Shown here one piece after another: positions 44,928-53,078 of a stretch of DNA of 64,000 nt (the first letter of the stretch is position 1; each line of letters begins with the position of its first letter). Under the pieces are notes generated by a model. That model searched no databases and was not told the origin of the DNA. It worked only from the letters and a program-made list of their open reading frames with translations. A program made the translations under genes and the position numbers. This stretch comes from Leptospira bouyouniensis (GTDB lineage: Bacteria; Spirochaetota; Leptospiria; Leptospirales; Leptospiraceae): positions 1-64,000 of the forward strand of contig NZ_RQFT01000001.1 in assembly GCF_004769525.1 (NCBI RefSeq), in the 5' to 3' direction.

Positions 44928-45621
44928 ATTCCAAGCATTAGATTTAATTTCAGCATACTCGGAGAAAAAAAAGAATCCTTCACATCTTGAACTGAGCCAA
45001 ATTTCACCAAATCCAACTCAACCGAGGCTTATTGGTAGAGAAGACACATCTGACTTAGTCCCATCTATGGAAAGGTTAGGGTTGATTGAACCAATATTAG
45101 TTAGAAAAGATAGGGGGAAGTATCTAATTGTAGCTGGAGAGAGAAGATATCGAGCTGCTCTTAAACTTGGATGGAAAGAAATTCCGGCAATCATAACGGA
45201 TGCAAACGAAGATGTTTGTTACGAAATGTCATTGGCGGAGAATGAAAAAAGGAAAAATCTTAACCCTTGGGAAGTTGGAAAAGCTATTCAATATTTACGG
45301 AAGGACAAAAAGAAAACTGCGGATGAGGTTTCTGTTTTATTAGGTTATAGTGAAAGATATGTGAAACAACTTAGTAGCATTGCGCGATTAGACCAAAAAT
45401 CTGTCATGGAATTAATTATAAGTGGTAAGCCGCTATCTGTTAAAAACTTAGAAGAATTATTGAAACGTAAGGAAAATCGAGGGGGTGAAACCATTTCACC
45501 CCGCGCTGGGATAGGTCCAAATAAAATAAGCATTAATATTGGTAAACTTAGCGTTAAAGTAAGAGAGAACTTCTTAAAAGATTTAAGCTCTTTAAAGAAA
45601 AAATACGGTATCACTGAATAG
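44911..45621 (+). CDS. parB: ParB partition protein (second locus)
   Basis: A 236-residue ParB with ISPNPTQPR, GERRYRAALKLGW, ENEKRKNLNPWE and HTH VSVLLGYSERYVKQLSSIAR. Its coding sequence contains one of the two GGGTGAAAnnnTTTCACCC sites (45482-45502), encoding GGETISPR in the linker before the short C-terminal dimerisation region. A centromere inside parB is known from some replicons. The next gene follows after seven bases. Confidence 0.92.
   Translation: MSKKTEFQALDLISAYSEKKKNPSHLELSQISPNPTQPRLIGREDTSDLVPSMERLGLIEPILVRKDRGKYLIVAGERRYRAALKLGWKEIPAIITDANEDVCYEMSLAENEKRKNLNPWEVGKAIQYLRKDKKKTADEVSVLLGYSERYVKQLSSIARLDQKSVMELIISGKPLSVKNLEELLKRKENRGGETISPRAGIGPNKISINIGKLSVKVRENFLKDLSSLKKKYGITE
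45482..45502. promoter_or_regulatory. parS-like palindrome inside second parB
   Basis: GGGGTGAAA (45482-45490) and TTTCACCCC (45494-45502) are perfect 9-base arms around CCA. The preceding ATCGAGGGG matches the sequence before the site at 43925. Conservation of flank as well as arms argues against chance, though the bases are also constrained as codons. Confidence 0.6.
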
Positions 45622-45628
45622 AGGGAAA

Positions 45629-46276
45629 ATGAAATCAATTTTAAAATTAAAAACAATGGATGATATCGAAAAAGAGTTATCGATTATTCTTTCATGTGAG
45701 AAAAAACAGAAATCTGATATTACTTTATCACAAATATTTGACTTTTTAGCAGAGTCTATTGAGTTATCAATCCAAGGTATTGGATCTACTTCAAAAAGAT
45801 CTACGATCAATAAACTTTTAGGAAAGTATAAGTTCGCAAAACTTATTTCGTCAGGACACTATACAAAAACCAATCAAATTCCAGGTTTCCCGCCAAGGGA
45901 TTTAGGAGATCCAGAATCAGCTCAATTAAGATTAAAAACCTCTTTAACTGCGTTTAGATTACATTCAGGTCCATTTGCAGATCATCCTGTTTTCGGAGAT
46001 TTAGATAAAAAACAATGGGAAAAAATACATGGCATACTCGCGTCTTTTCTGTTTGGATACATACAACTGTTTGGTGATGAGAAATTAAGATTCGCAAAGG
46101 ATAGAGAGAGTAAAAAAGACAGAAACCTATCTGACAAAAAACAAAACCATCATCATCAGAAAAAGAAAGAGGATCGTGGAGATTCCAAACCTAGCGGTCA
46201 CAATAGTAGAAAGTGGAAAAATAAGAAAAAATCTAGTTATAAAGGCAATAAAAACCAAGGAGGCGGACAAAAATGA
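45629..46276 (+). CDS. DUF1569-like protein with long basic tail
   Basis: A 215-residue protein. Residues about 85-150 (LRLKTSLTAFRLHSGPFADH, HPVFGDLDKKQWEKIHGILA) match the DUF1569/DinB-like pattern. The H-x2-H-H metal motif typical of that family is reduced here to a single His (KIHGILASFLFGY). The last 60 residues are highly basic, with a His cluster (QNHHHQKKK) and RKWKNKKKSSYKGNKNQ, suggesting nucleic-acid binding. It lies seven bases after parB, overlaps the FMN reductase by four bases, and thus belongs to the partition operon. Confidence 0.75.
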   Translation: MKSILKLKTMDDIEKELSIILSCEKKQKSDITLSQIFDFLAESIELSIQGIGSTSKRSTINKLLGKYKFAKLISSGHYTKTNQIPGFPPRDLGDPESAQLRLKTSLTAFRLHSGPFADHPVFGDLDKKQWEKIHGILASFLFGYIQLFGDEKLRFAKDRESKKDRNLSDKKQNHHHQKKKEDRGDSKPSGHNSRKWKNKKKSSYKGNKNQGGGQK

Positions 46277-46875
46277 CAATAACATTAGTTTGCGGTAGCC
46301 ATAGAAAAAACTCCCAATCTTTAAAAGTAACAAAGTTTTTAGCTTCTATATTAGATAAAAATGGAATTGAAACTAACCTAATTGATTTAGGAAATAAACC
46401 ATTGCCAGTTTGGGATCCAGGTATGTGGGAAAAAGATTCTGAAATTAAAAAGTTTTGGATTGGTTATAGTAAAGGAATTGCAGAATCAGATGCTTACATA
46501 TTCATCACACCAGAATATGCTGGAATGGCAAGTCCCGCTTTAAAGAATTTCTTTTTATATTTAACTGGTGGGGACATTTCTCACAAACCAGGACTCATCA
46601 TAACTGTTTCAAGTGGAATGGGTGGTAGTTATCCAAACGCCGAATTGCGCATGTCTAGTTACAAAAATACTCGTATTGTTTATATTCCAGACCATGTGAT
46701 TGTAAGACATGTAGAATCTATTTTGAATGCAGAAACTCCAGAATCGAAAGACGATGAATACATTCGGAATCGATTAACGTATGTCTGTAAAGTTTTAATT
46801 GAATATGCAAAGGCTTTTACATTGATCAGGTCAAGCGGTGTGATCGATATAAAAACTTACCCTTTTGGATTATAA
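46273..46875 (+). CDS. NAD(P)H-dependent FMN reductase-like flavoprotein
   Basis: A 200-residue flavodoxin-like protein. LVCGSHRKNSQSLKVTKFLA binds FMN phosphate and TPEYAGMASPALKNFFLYL is the second FMN motif of the NADPH-dependent FMN reductase family. Last gene of the second partition operon, translationally coupled to the DUF1569-like gene. Its 3' end overlaps the convergent acyltransferase by 50 bases. Its place after parAB may be accidental. Confidence 0.88.
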   Translation: MTITLVCGSHRKNSQSLKVTKFLASILDKNGIETNLIDLGNKPLPVWDPGMWEKDSEIKKFWIGYSKGIAESDAYIFITPEYAGMASPALKNFFLYLTGGDISHKPGLIITVSSGMGGSYPNAELRMSSYKNTRIVYIPDHVIVRHVESILNAETPESKDDEYIRNRLTYVCKVLIEYAKAFTLIRSSGVIDIKTYPFGL

Positions 46876-47896
46876 TTGATACCATGATGGGTAATCCAAC
46901 GTTCAGCAAGAGTGTGAAAATATAACCGAAAAAAGGTCCTGCAAAACTGTATGGATCAATACTGTGCATAAAATGGATGATAAATGGGTGTAGTAAGAAA
47001 ATAAATATACTTTGATTACCAATATAACTGAACAAATTGGCAATGAATGAATTGAAATAATTTAGATGATTCCATATAAATATCATTATAAAAATAGGAT
47101 AAATTGTATGATGGTTTTTGAGGTCTGTTCCATATAAATGGCTAAATAAAACCAATAAAACGATGAAAATAGTGAAAAATACAACATTGATGTATTTGGA
47201 TTTTTCAGATGAAATAGAAGATGATTTTTTAGTGTTCCCAATATTGATTCCTAAAACAAAGAAAAATATATAATTAAAAATTGAAATTGAATGGTACTGC
47301 TCTGGTAAAAATTGATTCAAAAGTCCTAAATTGGAGATTACATTTATGCTAAATGACAGTAATAAAATCCAGGGTTTCAATTTTTTCTGCAATAAAATGG
47401 GGTTTAACAGCGAAAACAAAAGATAAAATTGCAGTAGAAGGGGTACAAAATAAAACGGTGTGAAAACTTTCCCGAATATATAAAACTCAATCAATTCATT
47501 CAAGCTATAATTCTTATATTTAATCAAATAACCTAGAATTGAAAACAACGTATAAGGTAATATTAAATGTTTGAATTTTGAGATCCAATAACCTTCCTTT
47601 TTTCTTAAAAATATTGCTGAGGTCAAAATGAAGATAGGAACTGAAAATCGTGCTAAATTTGATAAAAATAATGTGTTATGTATGATAAATGTATCTGCTG
47701 GGTGGAAAAACTGAAAGTATGAATGAATATGGATCATCACGATTCCGATCATTGCAAATCCACGTAAAATATCGAATCGAATCTCCCGTTTTTCTTTCAC
47801 GTCCGTTGGAGATGGCATTTCGAAAGGAATTTTGAAACAATTATATGTAAGAAGAAGCATTCCCGCTAGTATGATCCCTAATAATTCCCATTCCAT
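46826..47896 (-). CDS. Acyltransferase 3 family membrane protein
   Basis: A 356-residue inner-membrane protein with about ten helices. The family opening is clear: REIRFDILRGFAMIGIVMIHIHSYF, with the conserved His after the first helix of the domain, and RFSVPIFILTSAIFLRKKEGYW. Such enzymes O-acylate surface sugars. A preceding N-terminal helix (residues 3-22) is extra. Its last 16 codons or so lie over the end of the FMN reductase gene on the other strand. Confidence 0.88.
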   Translation of the reverse strand: MEWELLGIILAGMLLLTYNCFKIPFEMPSPTDVKEKREIRFDILRGFAMIGIVMIHIHSYFQFFHPADTFIIHNTLFLSNLARFSVPIFILTSAIFLRKKEGYWISKFKHLILPYTLFSILGYLIKYKNYSLNELIEFYIFGKVFTPFYFVPLLLQFYLLFSLLNPILLQKKLKPWILLLSFSINVISNLGLLNQFLPEQYHSISIFNYIFFFVLGINIGNTKKSSSISSEKSKYINVVFFTIFIVLLVLFSHLYGTDLKNHHTIYPIFIMIFIWNHLNYFNSFIANLFSYIGNQSIFIFLLHPFIIHFMHSIDPYSFAGPFFGYIFTLLLNVGLPIMVSIIIQKGKFLYRSHRLT

Positions 47897-48006
47897 AATT
47901 TAAACGTCCTTTTAGAACATTTTCATTTTATATTTCTAGGAGAAAAGGAAAATGAATTCAGATTTTAGACAAAATAGCCAAAAATAGATATAGGAGTCAC
48001 CATTCT

Positions 48007-48435
48007 ATGAGCAAACTCAACATTCCACCCAATCAAAGGATTTTTAAAGAAGGTGAGTTGAATAATGCTATGTACATCATATTACAAGGGAACGTTGAAA
48101 TTTTCTTCACGGTGAATAATAGCCAAACTCGATTGGCACTTATGAAACCAGGGGACTTCTTTGGAGAAATGGCACTCTTCAGTTCTAATCCAAGAAGTGC
48201 CACCGCAAGAACGATTACAAATTGTGAGTTAGCGGTGATCGAAAGCAAACAGCAGTTGGAAAATTTTTTGGTTAAAAATCCTAAATTTGCTGCAAAGATG
48301 GTTTCTATTATGGCGGATCGATTGGCAAAAACAAACGAACTATTAATTACTAGTATGGAAAAATCAGTAGCGAAGAAAATCGAATTTAGTACTGAATTAG
48401 GGAAGGATTTAAAGGCTGACTTAGGCCACGAGTGA
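48007..48435 (+). CDS. Single-domain cyclic nucleotide-binding protein
   Basis: A 142-residue protein consisting of one CRP-type cNMP-binding domain (residues 8-120) and a helical tail. The phosphate-binding cassette GDFFGEMALFSSNPRSATART contains the Glu and Arg needed to hold cyclic nucleotide. There is no HTH or kinase domain, so it must act through partners. A ribosome binding site GGAG precedes the ATG by about 11 bases. Convergent with the small gene at 48448. Confidence 0.88.
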   Translation: MSKLNIPPNQRIFKEGELNNAMYIILQGNVEIFFTVNNSQTRLALMKPGDFFGEMALFSSNPRSATARTITNCELAVIESKQQLENFLVKNPKFAAKMVSIMADRLAKTNELLITSMEKSVAKKIEFSTELGKDLKADLGHE

Positions 48436-48447
48436 TTTTTCTAATAT

Positions 48448-48699
48448 TTAACCATATATGGATGGGAGATTTTTTTTGATCAAAGTGAATTCTAACATGG
48501 GAGCGTAACTTAATAAGTTCTTTAAATTGACTTTATGACCCTCTGCGATTACAAATTCCTTTAAAATTTCCAAAGTTTCTTCTGGTGGTAAACTTGAAAT
48601 ATAAGGATATTCGGGATGGCCAATTAAATTGAGTTCATCGGCTAGATTAGGATCTTCTAAATCTTTTTCATCTAATGTGAGTAGCTGTTTCCAATCCAT
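48448..48699 (-). CDS. Small acidic protein, unknown function
   Basis: An 83-residue protein, acidic and Leu-rich (LLTLDEKDLEDPNLADELNL). No family recognised. It follows the HDOD gene by two bases and so is co-transcribed with it. A CCATATATGG palindrome overlaps its stop. Confidence 0.6.
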   Translation of the reverse strand: MDWKQLLTLDEKDLEDPNLADELNLIGHPEYPYISSLPPEETLEILKEFVIAEGHKVNLKNLLSYAPMLEFTLIKKNLPSIYG

Positions 48700-48701
48700 T
48701 G

Positions 48702-50204
48702 TTATATAAAGAGATTTTGGTATTCTTCTCTATGCTCCTCAAAATTGATTTTAAAACGGTCCTGCATTTCTCGAAATTCTTTTTCTGAATGAATTTCAAA
48801 ATAATCGAGTACTTCTGGTTCAACGGTAAAATAATTTCCTTTGCCTTTGCCAATATTGGCTAAGATATCTGCTAAATAGATAATTTGGCATAAGATATTG
48901 TTTCTAGTTTTGCATTGCCAAGGTTTATGATGGAATCGAATCACATCCAAAATTTCTTCCGGGAAGTGCCATTTCTCGGATATTAAATACCCGATTTCAG
49001 AATGAGTTGTTCCAACAGTATATTCTTCGACCCATTCTGAAATTTCTGAGTTATCATCACTTCTTAGAACTCTAATTTGATTTACCTGACTCAAATCGAG
49101 AGATAACAATACCATTCTCCCTAAATCATGTAATAGAGCAGCAATTGTTGCAGTCTCTAATAGTTGGATATGTTTACGTTTTTCTTCTAAAAGAAATTTA
49201 ACATACATGGAAGTTTTAAATGAGTGAGTCCAAACTAAAACTTGCTTCGCATAACGAGAGTTAAGTATTTTTTTAGCACCTAAAGCCAAAAAAATTGCTT
49301 CCAGGTTTTTTAGGCCGATTCTTTTTACACCTTCAAATACAGATACTATCGATTTGTGAACTCCAAACAAAGGAGAATTGGCGATTTTGATGATTTCAGC
49401 TGCAATTGCTGGGTCTTTTTCAGCTTCCGTTGCTATTTCATGGAAAGTAATATCTTTCTTTTTTGCTATGAGAATTAATTTGTTGATTTGAGCAGGTAGG
49501 GGAGGTAACGAATTTACTTCTCTGATTAAAAGTTCCTTAATTCGTGTTTGGCTCTCTTTAGGGATCAATTGTTTTGGAATCCGAATGATGACTTCGGTAT
49601 AATCTTCTCCTGTGACTAATTCGAAAAATTGATTTGGTATTCCTGAATTTCGCAGGAGAATATGGATTAAAACAATCCCAAGCCCAGAACTTTCTTCGTT
49701 ATCAACTGACTCTCTGTAGGCATCGTTGATGTTTTTGTATTTCACTGAGGCCTGGACTCTTTTTAAGATTCTATTTTTTTCTTCCGGTAGAATTTTAGCA
49801 TTGTTTCTGACTCTAAATTCAATAAAATTCTCTTTAAACATTGTGCTAAGAGTGATTGTGAATTTTGATTTTTCTAATGATAAAAATACACGTTTACGAT
49901 TATGACCAAATTCGTCTTTGTACAAAGCAATACCGCGGGCATAATCAATCTCATTGTTTAAGTCTAACCCTTGTTCTGAGAAAAATACTCGTTTCCCATT
50001 GGCTTTACAGCCGTTCACCAAAAGTTCACTGAGAATCGTAAAAAGGATTTCGTGGAGGAATTCTAACGAAATGCTCCGAACCACTCGACCAATCCATACA
50101 TCCAATTCCGGACAGTCAATTTCCGAAAAGTGGACATATTCTTTGGTGATTAATTTTCCAGAAAGGAAGTCCTCCTGGAATGTCATGAGTGGGGGAATCG
50201 ACAT
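48702..50204 (-). CDS. HATPase-like plus HDOD domain protein
   Basis: A 500-residue cytoplasmic protein. Residues about 45-205 resemble a GHKL ATPase of the serine-kinase/anti-sigma kind (FTILSELLVNGCKANGKRV as N-box, ESSGLGIVLIHILLRNSG as G-box). Residues 225-430 form an HDOD domain (LPPLPAQINKLILIAKKKD, AALLHDLGRMVLLSLD) as found in signalling proteins. The combination suggests a regulatory switch coupling nucleotide binding to an HD-type output. Direction of signalling and partners are unknown. The cyclic-nucleotide-binding protein nearby is on the other strand. Confidence 0.82.
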   Translation of the reverse strand: MSIPPLMTFQEDFLSGKLITKEYVHFSEIDCPELDVWIGRVVRSISLEFLHEILFTILSELLVNGCKANGKRVFFSEQGLDLNNEIDYARGIALYKDEFGHNRKRVFLSLEKSKFTITLSTMFKENFIEFRVRNNAKILPEEKNRILKRVQASVKYKNINDAYRESVDNEESSGLGIVLIHILLRNSGIPNQFFELVTGEDYTEVIIRIPKQLIPKESQTRIKELLIREVNSLPPLPAQINKLILIAKKKDITFHEIATEAEKDPAIAAEIIKIANSPLFGVHKSIVSVFEGVKRIGLKNLEAIFLALGAKKILNSRYAKQVLVWTHSFKTSMYVKFLLEEKRKHIQLLETATIAALLHDLGRMVLLSLDLSQVNQIRVLRSDDNSEISEWVEEYTVGTTHSEIGYLISEKWHFPEEILDVIRFHHKPWQCKTRNNILCQIIYLADILANIGKGKGNYFTVEPEVLDYFEIHSEKEFREMQDRFKINFEEHREEYQNLFI

Positions 50205-50291
50205 GATAAAACTGTTTTGAACCTTGTTTCTCTTTTTGAAAACCGAAAATTTTATTTTGAAATTTACCTAAAAAAACCGATAATAGTAACT

Positions 50292-50819
50292 ATGGAACTC
50301 TCGAAAAAAAATCTTCTTTTAATCCTTGTGTTCAGTATAGCAGCTGTTTCAATTTCTGCTCAGGACACGAAACCACAAACAACCTCTACCGACGTGAACC
50401 AAGAAAATCACGATGCCAAGGAAGGCCAGGATAAAGAGTTATTCGAGTACTACTATAAAACGCGTCCCGAAAATTTACCACCTAATAAAGCAAAACTTGA
50501 GTATAACTTGATTAAGACGCTCAAAAAAGAAATTATGAGTCGTGACTACTCAAAAGAGTCCGCTGAATCAATTAAAAAAATCGATGCAACTAACATACAA
50601 TATGAAAGAGTTTACCGTGATAGCAAATGGTTACGCGGATTTATGACACAAAACACTCATTTAAACTATATGGAATTTATGTATGTAGTGAAATATGATA
50701 AATACATGTGTTTTGTTACTTTTGATGTGAATCCAGAGAATTATTTGCAACAATCACGTCAGTCTCATTTAGTTTTTTCTGGGAAGGATAAGTTCGAAAT
50801 AACCATCCCAAAACCCTAA
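50292..50819 (+). CDS. Small exported protein, unknown function
   Basis: The start is put at ATG 50292, giving 175 residues with a signal peptide (MELSKKNLLLILVFSIAAVSISAQ). The preceding in-frame TTG at 50217 would add 25 residues ahead of the signal sequence. The mature part has a polar linker (DTKPQTTSTDVNQENHDAKEGQ), then a folded domain with many Tyr (YYYKTRPENLP, HLNYMEFMYVVKYDKYMC). No family recognised. It overlaps the convergent gene by 104 bases. Confidence 0.65.
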   Translation: MELSKKNLLLILVFSIAAVSISAQDTKPQTTSTDVNQENHDAKEGQDKELFEYYYKTRPENLPPNKAKLEYNLIKTLKKEIMSRDYSKESAESIKKIDATNIQYERVYRDSKWLRGFMTQNTHLNYMEFMYVVKYDKYMCFVTFDVNPENYLQQSRQSHLVFSGKDKFEITIPKP

Positions 50820-51276
50820 TTGAAAAAAGAACAGTCGTTAAAGCAAGGAAATAGTAAAAACTATACTTAAAATAATTTTCTAAGTTCTCGAGAAGGGGGA
50901 GTGGTTCATCATTCCCCATGATCCTCGAAATAGCAGTTTGTTTGCCCAGGATCCTCAATTCTTTTTTATAAATTTCAATCGAATCACCTAATCTAAGCCT
51001 TTTATAGATAGAGTAGGGTATTTTCTCAGTGGATTCATACAATGATCCATCACTTAGGCCAAAATTATAATGACATTGGTATGCGATCGGGAATTCGTTT
51101 TTGACTCGAGACAATTCTTGTACTCTCGCAAAACTTCTGTTTTTCTCATCAGTCAGTGATGAAGATTCATTACGAAGGGATTTATTTTCTACATGAACTA
51201 TGCTATATAGTATAGAAACAACCAAAAAGGAAATCAAAACCGAATTGGAGATCCAAACGGAAATTCGTGGAGTCAT
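50716..51276 (-). CDS. Two-helix membrane protein, unknown function
   Basis: A 186-residue protein with an N-terminal helix (residues 8-27), a periplasmic domain (about 30-130; GDSIEIYKKELRILGKQ) and a second helix (about 136-160). It starts directly next to the stop of the NAD-kinase-like/STAS gene. The last 34 codons lie opposite the end of the exported-protein gene. The shape resembles small DUF3592-like proteins (a periplasmic domain between two helices), but I cannot confirm that. Confidence 0.65.
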   Translation of the reverse strand: MTPRISVWISNSVLISFLVVSILYSIVHVENKSLRNESSSLTDEKNRSFARVQELSRVKNEFPIAYQCHYNFGLSDGSLYESTEKIPYSIYKRLRLGDSIEIYKKELRILGKQTAISRIMGNDEPLPLLENLENYFKYSFYYFLALTTVLFSIRVLGWLFRTYPSQKKLNETDVIVANNSLDSHQK

Positions 51277-52554
51277 CTAAGACTTAGATGGCTCCTCAAA
51301 AGACTTCAATGCATCTTCACGGTCAGAATAAAATTGGAAAGCATTCGATAAACCTAATAAATGGAACACTTGTAATATTGAACTTGTCACTCCAACAAGA
51401 GCCATCTCTTTGTTTCGTTTTTGAAGATTCATTTTTACATCTAAGATCATTCTGATTCCTAAACTTGAGATGTAACGTAATTCAGAGAAATCCAAAATCA
51501 GATGTTTGCGATCTGCGCCAACCATTTCATCTAGGATAGTTTGAGTGATGCGGTCTAATGGACCTGATTCCATTCGTCCTTTGATTTGAACGATGACAGT
51601 TCCATTGATGCGCTTTTGTTCAATTTCGTATGGTAAGTCTTGCATAGATTCCCCTCTCTTTAGTGGAACAACTACAAATAATTTCTCTGGCGATAAACGT
51701 ATCATCGCTTTTGCGTAAGGTGGAAACGGGTAATGCCTCTCCGTGAGGGAATCGACTGCCAAACCACCATTCATTTCGGAAATAACTTCCACTTGATCTA
51801 AAGCCCTAAAATCTGCCAAGGAAAACTCTGTTTCTCGAGATTTGACTCGTATTTCTCTGGAATAAACATGGAAAAACGGCTCATGTTTGGAGAATGGTGG
51901 GAATTTTTTAGGGAAACAGGAACTGATCCAACCTGTTGAGCCGGCTCCCGTGTAGACAAGTAATCCAGAACATTTTTGTTCTTCCTTTTTGTCCAGATAA
52001 GAGATCCAAAACCTTGAAGTGAGATCTGGGCTATTATTACGGATCGAAAGTTCACATACCGCCGGTACGGTTCTCAGTTTGGTTCCATTTGGATACAGAA
52101 TTTCTGTATCAAGCAAGGACCAAGACTCTAACTTTGTTTGTTTGAAATTTTGTTTCACGGCTTCACCCAATTCTTCTGCGGTGAATCCTAGGAGTGCTCC
52201 GACAGATGAATCAGGATCGGAATTACATCCTATTAAATGTGTTTTCCCAACCAAATGTGCAACATAAGTGAAATGATTATCTCCACCATGTGCGACGACT
52301 AAATCATAATTGGATCCACCAAGAGGGTCAAATTGTTCGCGAAAAACAAAGTCGGCTTTTGGGAATACATGGTTTTTAAGATAATCACGTGATCGAATCT
52401 GCCTTTCATGTGATTCGAATGTTCTTTGGAAAACTTCTGGATTTTGTTTTGTGACTTCCTTATAAGCTTGGATGGAACCGTAAGTTTCCAAATCTAGCTC
52501 GTATTTGGTTCGTTTGAATACGACAACGATCTTCTTGTACTGAATGGAAGACAT
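51277..52554 (-). CDS. NAD-kinase-like domain fused to STAS domain
   Basis: A 425-residue fusion. Residues 1 to about 310 resemble NAD kinase: LVVAHGGDNHFTYVAHLV (the usual GGDGT appears as GGDNH, residues 90-94), IGCNSDPDSSVGALLGF and LLVYTGAGSTGWISSCFP (counterpart of the GSTAY-type motif). Residues about 320-420 are a STAS domain with DFSELRYISSLGIRMILD, where the Ser of SSLG is the phosphorylation site of anti-sigma-factor antagonists. Changed GGDGT suggests altered catalysis or an NAD(H)-sensing role. The STAS part should bind a partner-switching serine kinase. Confidence 0.82.
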   Translation of the reverse strand: MSSIQYKKIVVVFKRTKYELDLETYGSIQAYKEVTKQNPEVFQRTFESHERQIRSRDYLKNHVFPKADFVFREQFDPLGGSNYDLVVAHGGDNHFTYVAHLVGKTHLIGCNSDPDSSVGALLGFTAEELGEAVKQNFKQTKLESWSLLDTEILYPNGTKLRTVPAVCELSIRNNSPDLTSRFWISYLDKKEEQKCSGLLVYTGAGSTGWISSCFPKKFPPFSKHEPFFHVYSREIRVKSRETEFSLADFRALDQVEVISEMNGGLAVDSLTERHYPFPPYAKAMIRLSPEKLFVVVPLKRGESMQDLPYEIEQKRINGTVIVQIKGRMESGPLDRITQTILDEMVGADRKHLILDFSELRYISSLGIRMILDVKMNLQKRNKEMALVGVTSSILQVFHLLGLSNAFQFYSDREDALKSFEEPSKS

Positions 52555-52595
52555 GAGTTTTGGAAGAAATTCCCATTTTCCTTAGGGAAATAAAG

Positions 52596-52641
52596 GTTTT
52601 TTTAAAAAAACTGCATTTTTCTTAGGAAATTCTAAGAAAAA
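52596..52641. promoter_or_regulatory. Two AT-rich palindromes between divergent genes
   Basis: GTTTTTTTAAAAAAAC (52596-52611) is a perfect palindrome. TTTTTCTTAG-GAAATT-CTAAGAAAAA (52616-52641) has 10-bp arms. Both lie between the NAD-kinase-like gene (minus) and the HU gene (plus) and may be operators, or structures at the divergent promoters. Confidence 0.45.
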
Positions 52642-52731
52642 TTGTATCCAAAATCAATTTAATCTTGTACCAAAACAGGTAGTTTTGTAAATAATGTGTA
52701 ACCGTTAAATGGTTTAGAGGAAAATCAAAGT

Positions 52732-53037
52732 ATGGCAACAACTCCTACCCCAATGAAAAAGTCCGAAATGCTCAGCGAATTGGCTGAAACAACTGGTATG
52801 ACCAAAAAAAATGTAGCAGCATTCCTTGACTCTTTTGTTGAACTCGCATACAAAGAAACAAAGAAGAATGGAGCTTTTGTTATTCCAGGACTTGGGAAAC
52901 TTGTTAAACGGAATCGTCCAAAAAGAAAAGGTAGAAACCCTGCAACTGGTGAAGCGATTGTCATCCCTGCAAAAACAGTTGTGAAATTCACTCTTTCTAA
53001 AACTTGCAAAGACGCAGTTGTTCCACCTAAAAAATAA
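52732..53037 (+). CDS. HU/IHF family DNA-binding protein
   Basis: A 101-residue nucleoid protein. The HU fold is evident: KKSEMLSELAETTGMTKKNVAAFLDSF helices, IPGLGKLVKRNRPKRKGRNPATGE as the DNA-binding arm with its conserved Arg-Asn-Pro-Ala-Thr-Gly tip, and IPAKTVVKFTLSK. N-terminal MATTPTPM is an extension. AGAGGAAA precedes the ATG. A terminator-like hairpin follows directly. Confidence 0.95.
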   Translation: MATTPTPMKKSEMLSELAETTGMTKKNVAAFLDSFVELAYKETKKNGAFVIPGLGKLVKRNRPKRKGRNPATGEAIVIPAKTVVKFTLSKTCKDAVVPPKK

Positions 53038-53050
53038 TGTAACCGTTTCT

Positions 53051-53078
53051 CCCAGGAGGACAACCACCTGGGAATTTT
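53051..53078 (+). terminator. Hairpin between HU gene and next gene
   Basis: CCCAGG (53051-53056) pairs with CCTGGG (53067-53072), followed by AATTTT and then the ATG of the next gene at 53079. The left part contains AGGAGG, the only strong Shine-Dalgarno for that gene. The element could act as a weak terminator, or a switch where folding hides the binding site. Confidence 0.5.
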
